A stretch of DNA of 64,000 nucleotides from Nocardia harenae NBRC 108248 (GTDB lineage Bacteria > Actinomycetota > Actinomycetes > Mycobacteriales > Mycobacteriaceae): contig NZ_BDBH01000011.1 in NCBI RefSeq assembly GCF_001612885.1, positions 186,001 to 250,000 of the forward strand, written 5' to 3'. Position numbers and translations under genes: made by a program. Below are positions 8,504 to 17,323 of this stretch, in pieces; within the stretch, counting starts at the first letter, position 1, and each line of letters starts with the position of its first letter. The notes beneath the pieces were generated by a model. It had not been told where the DNA came from and searched no databases. It saw only the letters and a list, made by a program, of their open reading frames with translations.

Positions 8504-8721
8504 TGCCGATCGGCGCCCGCACCGGGCCTCCCAGCATTCGCGGGGCTCGCCCAGGACAGCTGCGGCACCGGCGACTGGCGTGACGGAGGCCGGGGCACCC
8601 GGACGGGCGAACCCGGCCTCTCCAGTTCGGCCCTACCCCGCGACAACGAGATCGCGTCGAGCCGGACGATCTCGATCGACGTCGGAGACGGTGGGGAGCG
8701 CCGATATGTCAGCGGCGACGA

Positions 8722-8922
8722 TCACCGACGACCCGACCTCTGCTCGATCTGCCGACAGATGTCGTCACGTATCTCACCGACATCGCGCGAGCGCCCGCTG
8801 CGAAACACCGGCAGTGAGGCGGCGCGGAGTCGGCGGTCGGACGCTTCGAGCAGCATCGCGACGCCGCAGCGAATAAGCGCCTCCTTGCTCACTCCGGTCA
8901 CCGAGGCCATCGTCGTCCCCAT
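8722..8922 (-). CDS. Small hypothetical protein at the island edge
   Basis: A 66-aa basic product beginning MGTTMASVTGVSKEALIRCG, with an alternative ATG at 8910. It is predicted helical, with an Arg-rich second half (ASDRRLRAASLPVFRSGRSR). No family is recognised. The codons are less GC-biased than those of the regulon genes. It is divergent from the XRE gene and could be a small regulator or antitoxin-like protein, but no toxin partner is visible and no strong ribosome site was found. The 8504-8721 stretch before it holds nothing recognisable. Confidence 0.4.
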   Translation of the reverse strand: MGTTMASVTGVSKEALIRCGVAMLLEASDRRLRAASLPVFRSGRSRDVGEIRDDICRQIEQRSGRR

Positions 8923-9078
8923 GCCACCTATCGTAGGGTCCGCATTTGCCGTCCGGCGGTTGCATCCCGATGCGCGTTCGAGACCGTGACAAGCGACAGT
9001 GCGTCTGCTCGAATGGTGATCGACCGTAGATTCCGGCGGTTGTGGCTTGGCGAGTGGCGGGGGCCGATCGTGGACGCG

Positions 9079-10503
9079 ATGCAAACAACCGACTGGCTGC
9101 GACGCGACGAGAGCATAGCGACGATGCGCTCGATCGGGCAGGTGGTGCGCGAGTACCGGCTCGCGGCGGGTGTCAACCAAGGCACGGTGGCCGAGGCAAT
9201 GGGGCTGACTCAGCAATTTCTGAGCCAGGTCGAGAAGGGCAGCCGGAAGGCCACGCTCGAGCACCGTCGTGACTTCGCCCGGATTCTCGGAATTCCGCCG
9301 GAGGAACTCGGGCTCGCGCCCCCGGCACGGGGGCCGGTGTTCACCGACACCGACCCCGCGGTTGCCGCGAGCCGGGGTCGGTGGCGAGCTCAGCGGCACT
9401 GGCTCAACAGTCACCGCAGCGATCTGGCACGAATGGCGACACTGTACTACGACGTCGACTGCCGCCTGCCGCGGACATCGCTCATCAGCGGCGATGGCTG
9501 GGTGCCCGCCGCTCCCATGGAACTGGATTCGATCCGGCTCCGCCTCGACGAGCGGGCCAGGACCATGGAGGTCACCGGAGCCGAGCAACAGACCCGGCCC
9601 GTCCGTCCACTGCGGCTCCGGGACATCCCCTTCGAGTCCTACTCCGCGGCGGTACGGCACCTCGATCCACCACGCCTGTTCGAGTCACGACCGAGCTACC
9701 GCTATCTCGGCGGAACCATTGCCGATGGGTCCCTGGATTTCGGGCTCGCCGCCTACTTCGACAAACTCGATGTCAGTGAGGCACTCGCCCACGAGACCGC
9801 GGCAGCCTGCCTGGCACACCCCGAGACGCCGGACCTCCGATGCGCACTACCCTTCCGCGAATTCGTCGGTGACCCCTTCGACGCCGCGCGGCGCGCCATC
9901 ATCCCGGCCATCACGACCCTGACGATCCGGCTCCGTCGATTCCCGGAGCCGCCGTCGTTCCTGCTGCACTGGCGAGATCCGGAACGGGTCGCGACGGCGG
10001 CGGGCGTTTACGACGTGATACCGGCGGGCGAGTTCCAGCCCTCCGGGGTAGCGCTATGGGACCGCCACAACGACTTCTCGCTCTGGCGCAATATCGTCCG
10101 TGAGTACTCCGAGGAACTGCTCGGCCACCCGGAACACGACGGCACTCGGAGTACGCCGATCGACTACGCGAACTGGCCGCTCTTCCAGAGTATGGGGGCC
10201 GCTCGCACCCGCGGGACGATGAGCGTACACCTGCTCGGCTTCGGGCTCGACGCGCTGACGCTGGCAGCCACTCTGCTGACCGTGGTCGTGGTCGACAACG
10301 ACGTCTTCGACGACATATTCGGCTCCGCGGTGCGCTTCAACGACGAGGGCGAGATCGTCGGGATCGGCGACGGCCGCGGCACCGACGGGGTGCCGTTCAC
10401 GCGAGAAGCGGTGACGCGAATGCTCGACACGGAGCCCATCGCCGCACCGGGAGCCGCGTGCCTGGCGCTGGCGTGGCAACATCGACACAGCTTGATCGGC
10501 TGA
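9079..10503 (+). CDS. XRE-family regulator with large Nudix-like C-terminal domain
   Basis: About 474 aa. Residues 18-75 form a helix-turn-helix: IGQVVREYRLAAGVNQGTVA, then MGLTQQFLSQVEKGSRKAT. A middle segment of about 130 residues is followed by a conserved domain with FLLHWRDPERV, GVYDVIPAGEFQPSG, DRHNDFSLWRNIVREYSEELLG and a C-terminal LLGFGLDALTLAATLLTVVV. The REYSEELLG stretch resembles the Nudix box core. The same domain without the HTH is encoded by the next gene. The start is uncertain: GTG 8986 is in frame, but the codons before 9079 look non-coding. It probably senses a small molecule or nucleotide and controls the island. Confidence 0.75.
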   Translation: MQTTDWLRRDESIATMRSIGQVVREYRLAAGVNQGTVAEAMGLTQQFLSQVEKGSRKATLEHRRDFARILGIPPEELGLAPPARGPVFTDTDPAVAASRGRWRAQRHWLNSHRSDLARMATLYYDVDCRLPRTSLISGDGWVPAAPMELDSIRLRLDERARTMEVTGAEQQTRPVRPLRLRDIPFESYSAAVRHLDPPRLFESRPSYRYLGGTIADGSLDFGLAAYFDKLDVSEALAHETAAACLAHPETPDLRCALPFREFVGDPFDAARRAIIPAITTLTIRLRRFPEPPSFLLHWRDPERVATAAGVYDVIPAGEFQPSGVALWDRHNDFSLWRNIVREYSEELLGHPEHDGTRSTPIDYANWPLFQSMGAARTRGTMSVHLLGFGLDALTLAATLLTVVVVDNDVFDDIFGSAVRFNDEGEIVGIGDGRGTDGVPFTREAVTRMLDTEPIAAPGAACLALAWQHRHSLIG

Positions 10504-10522
10504 GACGAACCGGGAGGGCCCC

Positions 10523-11629
10523 ATGCCCACGCACTCGCGCGCACTGACCGAGAGCGAGCGGGCGTGGCTTCGATCCCGCTCCTACCTGCGGGAAAATCGG
10601 CTCGAACTCGATCGCGCCGCCGCAGATCAATTCCCGGAGTTGCAGCGAGTGGCGGGATCCGCACTTCTCGCACGGCGGGAGTGGCTGCCGACTGATCCGT
10701 TTCCCCTGCACGACATAGCGCTGCGAGGACGGTTCGACCAGCCTGAGATTCCCGCACCACTTCCCCGGAGTTCCGCAATGCCGCTCCGCGAGGACGGCTC
10801 GCCGTACGAGACCTATTCGGCGGCGGTACGGGGAATAGCGGCACCGACGGTGTTCGAGAATCGTCCCACCTACCGGTTGTCACACGCCGATCTGGCGGGC
10901 GGTGATCCGGTCCTCGAATTCGGAGTCGGACACTACTTCGACAGTGTCGACGTAGGCGAGGCCGCTGCCCACGAATTCGCGGTAGCCCACCGTGACGGCG
11001 TCGTCCAGCCCGGGGTGCGCACGGCGATCACCGACCCGTGCGATTTGCGGCAACGTCCTGCGAATCTCGCCATCAGCACTTTGACCATCCGTCGCGATAC
11101 CCGCACCGGCGAGCGCGAGTTCCTGTTGCACTGGCGCGATCCCCGCAAGACCGGGCATGCAGGCGGCCTGTACCAGGTCGTCCCCGTCGGCGTCTTTCAG
11201 CCCTCCGGGTACGCGGCCTGGAACACTGACAACGATTTCTCGTTGTGGCACAACATGATTCGGGAGTTCGCGGAAGAACTGGGCGGTGCCGATGAAGACC
11301 ACGGTAGCGAGAAGGCCCCCATCGACTACGGATCGTGGGATTTCGCGAAACGAATCGACCGGGAAATCGGCACGGGGTCGATCGAGGCGTACTGCCTGGG
11401 GCTGGGAGTGGACCCCACGAGTTTCGCCACCGACCTGCTGACGGCCGTTGTCATCGACGGGCCGGTCTTCGATGAGCTGTTCGGCGACATACCGGCCGAC
11501 AACGACGAGGGCCGGGTGCTCGAGTTACAGCCCTTCACAGTGGAGCACGTTCGCCGGCTCCGCTCCGAACACCCCATGCAGGCCGCCGGCGCGGCCGCCC
11601 TCGGGCTGGCCATCACCGGCCTGCGCTGA
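10523..11629 (+). CDS. Stand-alone Nudix-like domain protein, paralogue of the preceding gene's C-terminal part
   Basis: A 368-aa protein whose body parallels the preceding gene: FLLHWRDPRKTGHAGGLYQV, PVGVFQPSGYAAWNTDNDFS, LWHNMIREFAEELGG and AYCLGLGVDPTSFATDLLTA. IREFAEELGG fits the REUxEExGU core of a Nudix box, but the preceding conserved Glu is not obvious, so hydrolase activity is doubtful. There is no HTH. The start ATG follows GGGAGG. It may be the enzymatic or ligand-sensing partner of the regulator. The family name is unknown to me. Confidence 0.65.
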   Translation: MPTHSRALTESERAWLRSRSYLRENRLELDRAAADQFPELQRVAGSALLARREWLPTDPFPLHDIALRGRFDQPEIPAPLPRSSAMPLREDGSPYETYSAAVRGIAAPTVFENRPTYRLSHADLAGGDPVLEFGVGHYFDSVDVGEAAAHEFAVAHRDGVVQPGVRTAITDPCDLRQRPANLAISTLTIRRDTRTGEREFLLHWRDPRKTGHAGGLYQVVPVGVFQPSGYAAWNTDNDFSLWHNMIREFAEELGGADEDHGSEKAPIDYGSWDFAKRIDREIGTGSIEAYCLGLGVDPTSFATDLLTAVVIDGPVFDELFGDIPADNDEGRVLELQPFTVEHVRRLRSEHPMQAAGAAALGLAITGLR

Positions 11630-11636
11630 CCCGGCC

Positions 11637-11653
11637 TACAACGACCTGTTGTA
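11637..11653. promoter_or_regulatory. Inverted repeat TACAAC-N5-GTTGTA before the decarboxylase gene
   Basis: A perfect 6-bp inverted repeat with a 5-nt spacer in the 74-nt gap between the Nudix-like and decarboxylase genes. A further GTTGTTG lies at about 11673. It is a plausible operator for the XRE protein upstream, and would split the island into a regulatory and a biosynthetic transcription unit. Confidence 0.4.
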
Positions 11654-11703
11654 CAGCACCAGGTTGTTGGAGTCCCAGCCATCTCCGAAGCCACGCTGGC
11701 GAG

Positions 11704-13191
11704 GTGAATATTTCGGAGACAAGCAACCTGTTGCACCGCGCTCTCGATCTCGGACTGGAATTCAAGACCCGCCCGGCGATCTTCGGGCGGCGCGAATCCG
11801 CCGAAGCGATCCGCGACCTGCTACTCACCGACCTTCCGACGGCGCCGACCGATGCGGACGCTGTACTCGACGACTTTCACGAACGGATACTGCCGCTGTG
11901 CAAGAACGAAGCGTCGCCACGCTTCCTGGGATTCGGCGACACAGGCGACGATCCGCTCGCACTGGCGGGCAGCCTGCTGGCCACCCTGACGCAGCAGAAC
12001 CTGATCAATCAGTCGTTCGACAGTCCGAGCGCGACCTTCATCGATATCGCGGTACTGCGTTGGCTGCGCGACTTTCTCGGTTATCGGAACCCGGCTGTCG
12101 GCGAGGTCAGAACGGTGTGGGATGTCGGCGGCATGATCACGCCGGGCGGGACGACCAGCAATACGGTGGCGATGCTGCTCGCCCGGGAGGCGAAGGCACC
12201 AGGGACCATGCAATCCGGTGTCAGCGATCCCGGACGCTTCGCGATCGTGGTTCCGGAGGGGATCGGGCACTACAGCGTCCGGGCAGCCCTGACCTGGATC
12301 GGCTGCGGCGCGCAGATTATCGAGGTGCCGACGGCGGGATTCCGCTATGACAGGGCCGAACTCGCGCGAGCGCTCCGGCGCCACCGCGATCGGGCGATGG
12401 CGGTGGTGGCCTATGCCGGGGACAGCCGGACCCAGACCGTCGATGATCTGCGGGCGATCCATGACCTCGTCCGGGCGATCGACCCGACGATCTGGCTGCA
12501 CGCGGACGCGTGCTGGGGGCTGCTCGCGGCGTTCACCCCGACCCTGCGAGGGAAGATCGACGGCATCGCCGATTTCGACAGCATCACCGTCGACCCGCAC
12601 AAGATCCTGGCAGTGCCCTACAGCTCGAGCGCCCTGCTGGTTCGCGACCCCGCCGTCATCCGGAGCATTTCGACCTATTCCGATCTGATCATGCAGGAGG
12701 ACTTCGCGTTCGGGCAGATCACCCCGTTTCTTGGAACCCGGGAATGGACATCGTTGAAGCTCTGGATGATGGTGCGCGGTCGCGGTCGCGACGGCCTGGC
12801 ACAGCTGGCCGAACGACGATGCGAATCGGCACGGCGGTTCGCCGAACTGGTGGATGCCCACCCACGTTTGGTCCGGCTCAATGACCCGGATCTGTCAGCC
12901 GTCGTCTTCGCTCATCTGCCGATCGGGATCGAGGCCGGGCAGGTGGACCGCCGGGCACTCGATCGCATCAACGATCTCAACCTGGCGATCCACGCGCGAA
13001 TGCTGTCCGAGGGCCGGTGGCATCTCCATCAGTTCACAATGCGGGATGACCTGGGCCGGCTGTACGGCGGCGCGACCGTCCACCCGCTGCGATTCATGGC
13101 AGGCAATCCCGCCACGACCGAGACACATATGCACGAACTCCTGACGTACCTGACCGTTCTCGTCCGCGAGATAGAAGGTGACGACGCATGA
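11704..13191 (+). CDS. PLP-dependent group II amino acid decarboxylase-like protein
   Basis: 495 aa. The key residues of the glutamate/2,4-diaminobutyrate/aromatic decarboxylase family are present: His189 in EGIGHYS (ring stacking), LHADACWG at 265-272 (Asp binding the pyridine nitrogen) and the Schiff-base Lys300 in VDPHK. GGMITPGGTTSNTVAM is the phosphate-binding loop. The start is GTG 11704 with a weak ribosome site. It probably decarboxylates an amino acid, but the family also contains lyases and amide synthases. The next gene overlaps by 4 nt, so the two are co-translated. Confidence 0.85.
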   Translation: MNISETSNLLHRALDLGLEFKTRPAIFGRRESAEAIRDLLLTDLPTAPTDADAVLDDFHERILPLCKNEASPRFLGFGDTGDDPLALAGSLLATLTQQNLINQSFDSPSATFIDIAVLRWLRDFLGYRNPAVGEVRTVWDVGGMITPGGTTSNTVAMLLAREAKAPGTMQSGVSDPGRFAIVVPEGIGHYSVRAALTWIGCGAQIIEVPTAGFRYDRAELARALRRHRDRAMAVVAYAGDSRTQTVDDLRAIHDLVRAIDPTIWLHADACWGLLAAFTPTLRGKIDGIADFDSITVDPHKILAVPYSSSALLVRDPAVIRSISTYSDLIMQEDFAFGQITPFLGTREWTSLKLWMMVRGRGRDGLAQLAERRCESARRFAELVDAHPRLVRLNDPDLSAVVFAHLPIGIEAGQVDRRALDRINDLNLAIHARMLSEGRWHLHQFTMRDDLGRLYGGATVHPLRFMAGNPATTETHMHELLTYLTVLVREIEGDDA

Positions 13192-14105
13192 CGGACGCCG
13201 GATTTCGGGCCGTATACGAAGCCGCAGGCATGTACGACAGGCTGTTGCTGCCGCACTACTTCGGTGGCGTCGAGGACGTGGAGCTAATCCGTAGCTGGCT
13301 GAAGGAGAACTACGGCGCTCAGACCTCAGCACTCGACGTGGCCGAGTTCGGCTGCGGCACCGGTCGAATGACCGAGGCACTGGCCCCCTTCGCCCGGACT
13401 CTTGTACTCGCCGACAACAGCGAGGCGATGGTTTCGGCGGTGGCCCGCAAATTTCCCGATGCGCAGACGTTCTGCGCGGACACCACCGACGCGATCACGT
13501 CGTTGCTGGCAGCGGGCCGCGCACAGAGCTTCGACCTGGTAACCGCGTTCTGGTCACTCAGTTACCCCATCGGTCAGTTCTTCGAAGAACTGACCGCTGC
13601 GGGGGTGCGCCCACATTCGGACCAGGCGGCGGCGCGTGGCCGCGCGCACGCTTTCGTACTCGGCTTGCTGCGGCTGGTGGCACCGGGCGGACATCTTCTG
13701 GTCCTGCTGTTCGATGCCGAGAGCCCGGAGCAGCAGCTGGTGACCTGGGCTTGGGAACGCGTCGCCCCCTTCCCGGCCGAGGGACGTTCCTACACCCGTG
13801 ACATCGTGATACACGCTCTTCGCGCGGCGGAGAGTCAGGGGGCGGGCAGTCTGACGCACACTCGGCGCGGAGGAGTCGCCTGGGCGTCCTCCGGGCATGC
13901 GGCCCGTGAATGGTTCGACGGAGTGCACTTCAAGCACCACCCGCGGCTACTCGCCGACGCCGATATCGCCGACTCGGTAGCGGAATTCATCGAGCGATAC
14001 ACCATGCCGAACGGTGGGGTCGCACTGCCGAGTGGTGTGCACGTGATCGATTTCTGCGTGGGTGCGCACCCGGTGGCCTCGCTTCCGGACGGACTACTCG
14101 CATGA
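13188..14105 (+). CDS. Class I SAM-dependent methyltransferase
   Basis: 305 aa. Motif I VAEFGCGTGRMTEAL (about residues 47-61) and LADNSEAMV (motif II) bind SAM; QSFDLVTAFWSLSYPIGQFF and LRLVAPGGHLLVLLFDAE are motifs IV and V. The residue after the SAM-binding half (TLTHTRRGGVAW, WFDGVHFKHHPRL) presumably recognises the substrate, which is unknown. The start ATG overlaps the decarboxylase stop and the stop overlaps the next ATG, a tight operon. Likely N- or O-methylation of a small molecule made with the decarboxylase. Confidence 0.8.
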   Translation: MTDAGFRAVYEAAGMYDRLLLPHYFGGVEDVELIRSWLKENYGAQTSALDVAEFGCGTGRMTEALAPFARTLVLADNSEAMVSAVARKFPDAQTFCADTTDAITSLLAAGRAQSFDLVTAFWSLSYPIGQFFEELTAAGVRPHSDQAAARGRAHAFVLGLLRLVAPGGHLLVLLFDAESPEQQLVTWAWERVAPFPAEGRSYTRDIVIHALRAAESQGAGSLTHTRRGGVAWASSGHAAREWFDGVHFKHHPRLLADADIADSVAEFIERYTMPNGGVALPSGVHVIDFCVGAHPVASLPDGLLA

Positions 14106-14794
14106 CGCCCGAACTGTTCCGCGCCGCCGCCAAGGTATGCCACACCTTCACACCCGAGGGAGGGTACGGGTTGGTCTACGGATCCCAGGCTGCCGAGCCC
14201 GGCCGATCCCACGCCGACCTCGACATCGTGCTGGTCGGAGCAGACCGACCGGACGCCGCCACCATGGCAGGACTCATAGCCGCCGTGGCCCGCGTCCACG
14301 AGGACTTCGGCCTACGGGTCGATACCGAAGTCGAGTACGCGACGAAGCTCTTCGCGACCTACACCGATATCGACCGTGCCGTCGGACTGCGCTGCTTTCC
14401 GAGATACGCCGGGCGCCTTCGCCCGGGCCCGGTCGTCACCGAGACCGGTTGGCTCAACTCACCCGACTTCGCGCAGCGCTTGGTGCTCAATGCTCTCACC
14501 ACTACGCATCTGTTCCTCGGCGGGAACATCCATCGCTACCGGGTCGATTCCGCGCGGGCTGAGCGCGCGCTGATCCTACTGGTTTCGTCGATGCTCGGCT
14601 CCGAGAACGTCGGCGTGCATGACGCTGTGCAGGCCCTCACCTGCGGCCCCGACGGCGCCACGGGCAAGGACTATCTGGGCTACCACCGGAACGCGCGTCT
14701 CTACGCAACGGTTCGGGCCGGGCAGGCCCGGCTGGGTCGTCCGGTGATCCGGGCCTGCGACAATAACGTCACCAACCCCTCCCGAAAGGAATAG
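14102..14794 (+). CDS. Small nucleotidyltransferase (Pol-beta-like fold)
   Basis: 230 aa. The N-terminal GLVYGSQAAEPGRSHADLDI has the GS...DxD signature (Gly27-Ser28, Asp39, Asp41) of minimal nucleotidyltransferases, followed by a third acidic strand (RVDTEVEYATK). The C-terminal half is helical and unrecognised. Such enzymes transfer a nucleotide to an antibiotic, protein or RNA. It overlaps the methyltransferase by 4 nt and lies just before the arginyl-tRNA synthetase, so a role on an activated amino acid, tRNA or arginine-derived product is conceivable but unproven. Confidence 0.75.
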   Translation: MTPELFRAAAKVCHTFTPEGGYGLVYGSQAAEPGRSHADLDIVLVGADRPDAATMAGLIAAVARVHEDFGLRVDTEVEYATKLFATYTDIDRAVGLRCFPRYAGRLRPGPVVTETGWLNSPDFAQRLVLNALTTTHLFLGGNIHRYRVDSARAERALILLVSSMLGSENVGVHDAVQALTCGPDGATGKDYLGYHRNARLYATVRAGQARLGRPVIRACDNNVTNPSRKE

Positions 14795-14797
14795 CCG

Positions 14798-16552
14798 GTG
14801 AGCCCTGTCGGCATCACACCGCTCCTCGACCGTGTCACTTCCGCTGTCTCGGAGGCGATCGTGCGAGTCCGTCCGGATATGGCGGACGCGGACCCGGTGG
14901 TGCGACGATCCGATCGGGCCGACTTCCAGTCGAATGCCGCGCTTCCGCTGGCGAAGCGAGCCGGGGTGCCGCCGGTCGGACTCGGCGGCGAACTCGCGCG
15001 GTGCCTCGATACGGAGGTGATCGCCGAGGTGGAGGTCTCCGGGCCGGGGTTCTTGAACATCACCCTGGCCGACCGGGCCGTCTGGGCGAGCGTCGCGGTG
15101 CGGGTCACCGATGACCGGCTGGGCGTTCCCGCCACCGAGGAGCGGCAGCGGGTGGTCATCGACTACTCCGCGCCGAACGTGGCGAAGGAGATGCACGTCG
15201 GGCATCTGCGCACCACGATCATCGGGGACAGCCTCGCCCGGATCTTCGGATTCCTCGGTGCCGATGTCGTGCGCGCGAACCACCTGGGCGATTGGGGCAC
15301 GCAGTTCGGGATGCTCATCCAGTACATCGACGAGCATCCCGAATCACACTGGCACACGCACGAACTCGGTGTCGGTGACAGCTCGGTATCGGCGCTGGAC
15401 CGGCTGTACAAGGCCGCGCGGGCGCTCTTCGACTCGGACGCCGACTTCGCGGATCGGGCACGTACCCGCGTGGTCGCTCTGCAGGCGGGCGATCCCACTA
15501 CCGTCGCGCGCTGGCGCGAGATCGTCGCCGAGTCGGAGCGGGCCTTCGGCGCGATCTACGACCGGCTCGGGGTGCTGCTCACCCCGGACGACTACGTCGG
15601 CGAGTCGTTCTACAACGACCAGCTCGACGACACCGTCGCCGAACTCCTCGGCAAAGGGGTCGCGGTGCCGAGCGACGGTGCCGTGGTCGTGCTCTCGGAG
15701 CAGGTCACCGGCCCCGACGACCGGCCCGCCGTGCTGATGGCGCGCAAGCGCGACGGTGGCTACGGCTACGACAGCACCGACCTGGCCACCATCAGGTACC
15801 GCCTCGCGGCGCTCGGCGCCGACCGGCTGCTGTACGTCACCGATTCCCGGCAGGCGCTGCATTTTCGGCTGGTTTTCGAGACCGCCCGCCGCGCGGGCTG
15901 GCTCACCGACGCCGTTCGCGTCGATCACGTCGCGTACGGCACCATCCTGGGCCCGGACGGTACGCCCTTCAAGACCAGGGCGGGCGGCACCGTCCGGCTG
16001 CTCGACCTGCTGGACGAGGCCGAGGCCCGGGTTCGCGCCATCGTCGCCGAGAAGAACCCGGACCTGCCGCAGGACGAACTCGACGCCATCGCCCGGCAGT
16101 CGGGCATCGGTGCGGTCAAGTACGCCGACCTCTCGACCTCGCGGGTCAAGGACTACGCCTTCGACCTCACCCGGATGACCGCGCTCAACGGCAATACCGG
16201 CGTCTATCTGCAATACGCGCACGCGCGGGTGCGTTCCATCCTGCGCCGCACCGGAACCACGGGCGAGGTCGATACAGCCGCGCCGCTGGAACCGGCGGAA
16301 CGAGCGCTGGCACTCGCCCTCGACAACTACGGCGCAGTGCTTGGCGAGGTCGCCGAGACGCTGGAGCCGCACCGCCTCGCGGGCTACCTCTACGACCTCG
16401 CCCGCACCTACACCGGCTTCTACGACGCCTGCCCGGTCGCCACGGCCGAGGAGCCCGCGCGCTCGAATCGAATCGCGCTGTGCCGGTTGACAGCCCGAAC
16501 CCTGGAGCTCGGGCTGAACCAGCTGGGAATCGCCGCCCCGCACCGCATGTGA
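14798..16552 (+). CDS. argS: Arginyl-tRNA synthetase, accessory paralogue
   Basis: A 584-aa class I synthetase. An N-terminal tRNA D-loop-binding domain (residues about 1-110) is followed by the HIGH-type motif HVGHLRTT at 133-140, the NHLGDWGTQFG block, RDGGYGYDSTDLA, FKTRAGGTVRLLDLLDEA (KMSK region, 391-408) and the DALR anticodon domain ending LNQLGIAAPHRM. These motifs are of the E. coli/eukaryote-like ArgRS type. The housekeeping ArgS of mycobacteria-type actinomycetes, as I recall it, has HIGGTR and MSKR instead and lies next to lysA. The start is GTG behind AAAGGA, 3 nt after the nucleotidyltransferase. Likely a cassette-specific enzyme: resistance to an ArgRS inhibitor or supply of Arg-tRNA. 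Confidence 0.9.
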   Translation: MSPVGITPLLDRVTSAVSEAIVRVRPDMADADPVVRRSDRADFQSNAALPLAKRAGVPPVGLGGELARCLDTEVIAEVEVSGPGFLNITLADRAVWASVAVRVTDDRLGVPATEERQRVVIDYSAPNVAKEMHVGHLRTTIIGDSLARIFGFLGADVVRANHLGDWGTQFGMLIQYIDEHPESHWHTHELGVGDSSVSALDRLYKAARALFDSDADFADRARTRVVALQAGDPTTVARWREIVAESERAFGAIYDRLGVLLTPDDYVGESFYNDQLDDTVAELLGKGVAVPSDGAVVVLSEQVTGPDDRPAVLMARKRDGGYGYDSTDLATIRYRLAALGADRLLYVTDSRQALHFRLVFETARRAGWLTDAVRVDHVAYGTILGPDGTPFKTRAGGTVRLLDLLDEAEARVRAIVAEKNPDLPQDELDAIARQSGIGAVKYADLSTSRVKDYAFDLTRMTALNGNTGVYLQYAHARVRSILRRTGTTGEVDTAAPLEPAERALALALDNYGAVLGEVAETLEPHRLAGYLYDLARTYTGFYDACPVATAEEPARSNRIALCRLTARTLELGLNQLGIAAPHRM

Positions 16553-16556
16553 GGCC

Positions 16557-17321
16557 CTACTTGTTCGCCGTGAGCTTCGCGATCACCGCATGGAAATCCG
16601 GGTGCTGGAAAGACAACTCCTCAGCGGCGTTGGCATAATCCAGCGTGGCCAGCACCGCCCGCTCGAGGTGCAGATTCAACAGCCGCTTGGTGCTCTCGAC
16701 CGCCTGCTGCGGCAGCTGGAGAATCCGCTCGGCGGCGGCGAGCGCCGCGCCGAGCGGGTCGGCGACGACATGATTGACCAGCCCCATCTCGCGGGCCCGC
16801 TCAGCCGTGATCTTGGCGCCGGTGAGGGCGTACTCCTTGGCGAGCAGGAGGCTGGTGTGCAGCGGCCAGGTCAGCGGGCCGCCGTCGGCGGCGACCAGGC
16901 CGACCTGGACGTGCGGGTCCTTCAGATACGCGGTCTCGGCGATGTAGGCGACGTCGCTCAGCGCGACCAGGCTGCAACCGAGCCCGACGGCGGGGCCGTT
17001 GACCGCGGCGACGAGGGGAAGCCGGAGCCGGGCCATGCCGAGCACGATCTCCCGGCCGTGCCGGATGGTCTTGGCGCGCAGCTTCGCGTCCTGGGCCAGC
17101 TCGGCGAGGTAGGCGAAGTCGCCGCCTGCGGAGAACGCCTTCCCGGCGCCGGTGAGGACGGCGGCCCTGGCCTCGGGGTCGTCGTTGAGCTGGGGCCAGA
17201 GCTCGGCGAGGCCGGTGTGCAGCGCGTCGTCGACAGCGTTCAGCGCGTCGGGGCGGTTCAGCGTGATGATCCGGAGCGGCCCATCGGCCTCGACGCGGAT
17301 CTCGGCGGGCAGGTCGTACAT
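16557..17321 (-). CDS. Enoyl-CoA hydratase/isomerase family protein
   Basis: A 254-aa crotonase. FSAGGDFAYLAELAQD and AAVNGPAVGLGCSLVALSDVAY are the oxyanion segments. The active-site helix HVQVGLVAADGGPLTWPLH carries an Ala-Asp pair rather than the usual Glu of hydratases, so isomerase or other crotonase chemistry is possible. It is the last gene of the FadD-FadE-FadE-ECH operon, only 2 nt after the FadE stop. The stop codons of this gene and argS are 4 nt apart, so island and regulon abut tail to tail. Confidence 0.85.
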   Translation of the reverse strand: MYDLPAEIRVEADGPLRIITLNRPDALNAVDDALHTGLAELWPQLNDDPEARAAVLTGAGKAFSAGGDFAYLAELAQDAKLRAKTIRHGREIVLGMARLRLPLVAAVNGPAVGLGCSLVALSDVAYIAETAYLKDPHVQVGLVAADGGPLTWPLHTSLLLAKEYALTGAKITAERAREMGLVNHVVADPLGAALAAAERILQLPQQAVESTKRLLNLHLERAVLATLDYANAAEELSFQHPDFHAVIAKLTANK

Positions 17322-17323
17322 GA

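Noticed and set aside
9079..10503. Toxin-antitoxin reading of the small gene at 8722 with the XRE gene
   Set aside because: The XRE protein is far larger than an antitoxin and has a catalytic-like domain. The small protein matches no toxin family.
14798..16552. Housekeeping argS
   Set aside because: The neighbours are not lysA/hom/thrC, and the HVGH and FKTRAGG motifs differ from the mycobacterial-type ArgS. A genome check for another argS is still needed.
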